Of a DNA stretch of 64,000 nucleotides, positions 61,896 to 64,000 are shown piece after piece. The notes below the pieces were generated by a model, which was given only the letters and a program-made list of their open reading frames with translations, ran no database searches and had not been told where the DNA came from. The stretch comes from Druceiella hillmani (taxonomy: Eukaryota; Arthropoda; Insecta; Lepidoptera; Hepialidae), in NCBI GenBank assembly GCA_039881145.1, contig JAYKKI010000037.1:16565501-16629500 (forward strand). Reading direction: 5' to 3'. Each line of letters starts with the position of its first letter. Within the stretch, counting starts at the first letter, position 1. Position numbers and translations under genes: made by a program.

Positions 61896-64000
61896 AATGC
61901 CCCTCATTCTTTTTTTGATGTTGTCGATTATACAATTTATAAAACTAAATAATTCTATTTCATTTTGTTATCCTGTATCTTGTGTTTTTAAGACGATTTC
62001 TTTAATCATATTTTGCAAGCACGCTCCAACATTCTGCATTTTCGATCGTCTTATGTCTGGTTGTGTTTCACAGTTAGATTTGCGATTGCAATTGTGGCTT
62101 TTAAAATGATTAAAAATTATAATAAACCTAGGTTTATGGATATAAACCCAAGTTTGTATGCATAAATCTGTGTTTATTATAGACAAAGGGGTTACCAAGC
62201 TTCACTATTGACAATTATGAATATACTACCTACGCGTTTGAAAGTAAATGGAGAAATGGAACGAAGTACAAATTTTGATCAAAATGGAATATTTTAATTA
62301 TAAATAAAAAAATATACATAGCACGGCTCAACAGTACGGTGCAGTTATTGTATACTGACCGTCGAAAATGTTTAATTTAACTGTAAATGAAAAACATTTT
62401 TCACTTTGTGGTAATAGCAAGAATATTTTTTTAAACTTGGAACGAAAAAAATATTTATTTAGAAGTTAAGAGTAATTTTTTAATAGAAAACAAATTATGA
62501 GCATATACTTAACCGAAGCTTCCCGTGTTAAATGTAATAACGTCCTTTATCCTTAGGCTTGGCGCTCTACTTCTTAGCGATGCATATTATGAAGGACTAT
62601 ACTTCCGCAGAAAACTTTCTTTCCCGCCATAAGAAAAAAAGGAAGATCTCGGGTTTCGTGCCGGATTAGGGCGTTAATAAAGGTCACAATCTTGCCACAC
62701 GGTCCTACCTTACTTTTGTCATTTAAAGGTGTTTTCTGTAAAGAACGTTATAATAATTAATTACATAAATAATAACAAAACCTAGAAATTGTTTGCTTGT
62801 TTAATTTGAATAGTATTATTTTTAGATTATTCCATCTCTTAATTGACAGACTTAATGGCTGTCTATATAAACCAAAATAAAACTCGAAAATATATACCAC
62901 AATATTATATTTCAGGTGAAATTATTATTTATTAAAACCAAATTAACACGTCTCCATCCTTAATAATAATGTTTAGTTTTAATTGCGGAATTTGACTTTT
63001 AATTAGAAATAAAATGAAATATAGGAACTTTTTTAATCTCACTTGTCATCAATAAAAATAGGTATAAATTGACAAGCGACACAAATTTCGTCTGCGTGCC
63101 TAAAATATTTCTTATTATGTAATTTTTGTAATATTATAAATTCATTAACCGCCGCGGTCTTGAATTGATAAATTTAGTAGTCGTAACTTCTTCTACACTT
63201 TGTTTCAATATTTTTTATGTCGTGCATTCCCTTTGGAATACGTTAAAATTGACCTCTTCAGGAAAAATGCTATTTTTCCATTTTCGAAACGGTCGAAAAT
63301 TTAGTGTGATAATTGGAAATTTGCTGCAAACTTTATATTTTTATAGAAACTTAAAATTTAGTTTGCCTCAATGAAAATATTTAATTAAATAGAAATTGGC
63401 AAAACAAATATCAAATTGTTTCTTAACATGGTTACGAACAAAATATATGGATACCTATATAATTCTAAGCACGAATAGCGTTTGACAAACAACTTGTGTT
63501 TAGAGATATATTCCTTTCTCTGAGGTCAAATATATAACATATTTATAAACGTTGAACATATTCCAATTATTATTTTACCATTGTATAAAAAGTAAAACTA
63601 AAAATATATAAAAAAGATGAACTTTGTTTATATTGACCAGAATATTTTGCAGATGCTGTAGAGGAGATACGATAACTAATATTACTTAATAATCCTGGAT
63701 TATTAGCTAAAGTTTTATCAATCAGTAGATATATCCAAAAGGTATTGTGAATGTAATTAATGTATTATTTAGCGTCAAATATGTCACACCAATTTACTTT
63801 AGAAAGCAATGTTTGCCCGGCAAATGAGGACAATTTAAAACTTGGCTTAATTAGCTAACAAAAACCATTGAATCAAAGAATTAATTGTAATTGTTACAGA
63901 AATTATATCAATATGAGCATAAACTTAGAGACCATCAGTATAAACATAGTAAGTAGATACTTTTTATATTATTAACGACTGATCGCTGGAAAGACAAAAG
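61896..64000. other. AT-rich noncoding DNA
   Basis: No gene is recognised. A less AT-rich patch at 62560-62710 (GGCTTGGCGCTC; GTGCCGGATTAGGGCG) is a possible short repeat, but no tRNA-type boxes are convincing. Confidence 0.45.

Overview
This looks like a stretch of arthropod, most likely insect, nuclear genome. It is very AT-rich (roughly three quarters A+T by eye) and carries many long (TA)n microsatellites. It holds decayed copies of transposon families common in insects: Helitron, mariner, piggyBac, an RTE-like LINE and insect LINE 3'-tail sequence. I find no host protein-coding gene, rRNA or tRNA. Open frames of 60-114 codons are scattered over both strands, but they mostly lack codon structure, domains or splice context, and several only read through (TA)n or (A)n tracts. 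The window is best read as an intergenic or large-intron region.

Layout. Positions 1-12.3 kb are mostly unique AT-rich DNA with perfect hairpins (4.0 and 8.8 kb), a (TA)n tract (5.9 kb), a short inverted-repeat element (7.9-8.1 kb) and a Helitron 3' terminus on the minus strand (11.43 kb). From 12.3 to 13.2 kb there is a compact cluster: a MITE-like element, a 182-bp-period tandem duplication and a nearly perfect 148-bp foldback. From 13.2 to 26.0 kb I see little structure. From 26.0 to 27.7 kb two diverged tandem arrays lie side by side: a roughly 165-bp repeat built from insect LINE-tail sequence, then an A-rich repeat of about 81 bp.

A broken Helitron helicase C-terminus lies at 32.0-32.6 kb, directly followed by a foldback with a (TA)n core at 33.0-33.2 kb. 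A LINE-tail-like fragment is at 34.8-35.2 kb and a second copy of the 8-kb inverted-repeat element at 36.2-36.6 kb. A 39-bp terminal-inverted-repeat pair encloses 3.3 kb at 41.8-45.1 kb, next to a piggyBac transposase relic at 45.2-46.2 kb. A 24-bp minisatellite sits at 54.1 kb. An internally deleted mariner with both TIRs and TA duplications lies at 54.6-55.7 kb. An RTE-like LINE relic at 59.5-60.9 kb is bracketed by two copies of a ~105-bp sequence, each attached to a (TA)n tract.

All recognisable transposon coding remnants carry stops, frameshifts or deletions, so none is expected to be autonomous. No genes are seen working together. The observations most worth follow-up are the two-copy inverted-repeat family containing a hammerhead-ribozyme-like core (intact in one copy, mutated at key bases in the other), the adjacent degenerate satellite arrays, and the unusually large number of perfect or near-perfect hairpins. 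I found no convincing new multi-gene system.
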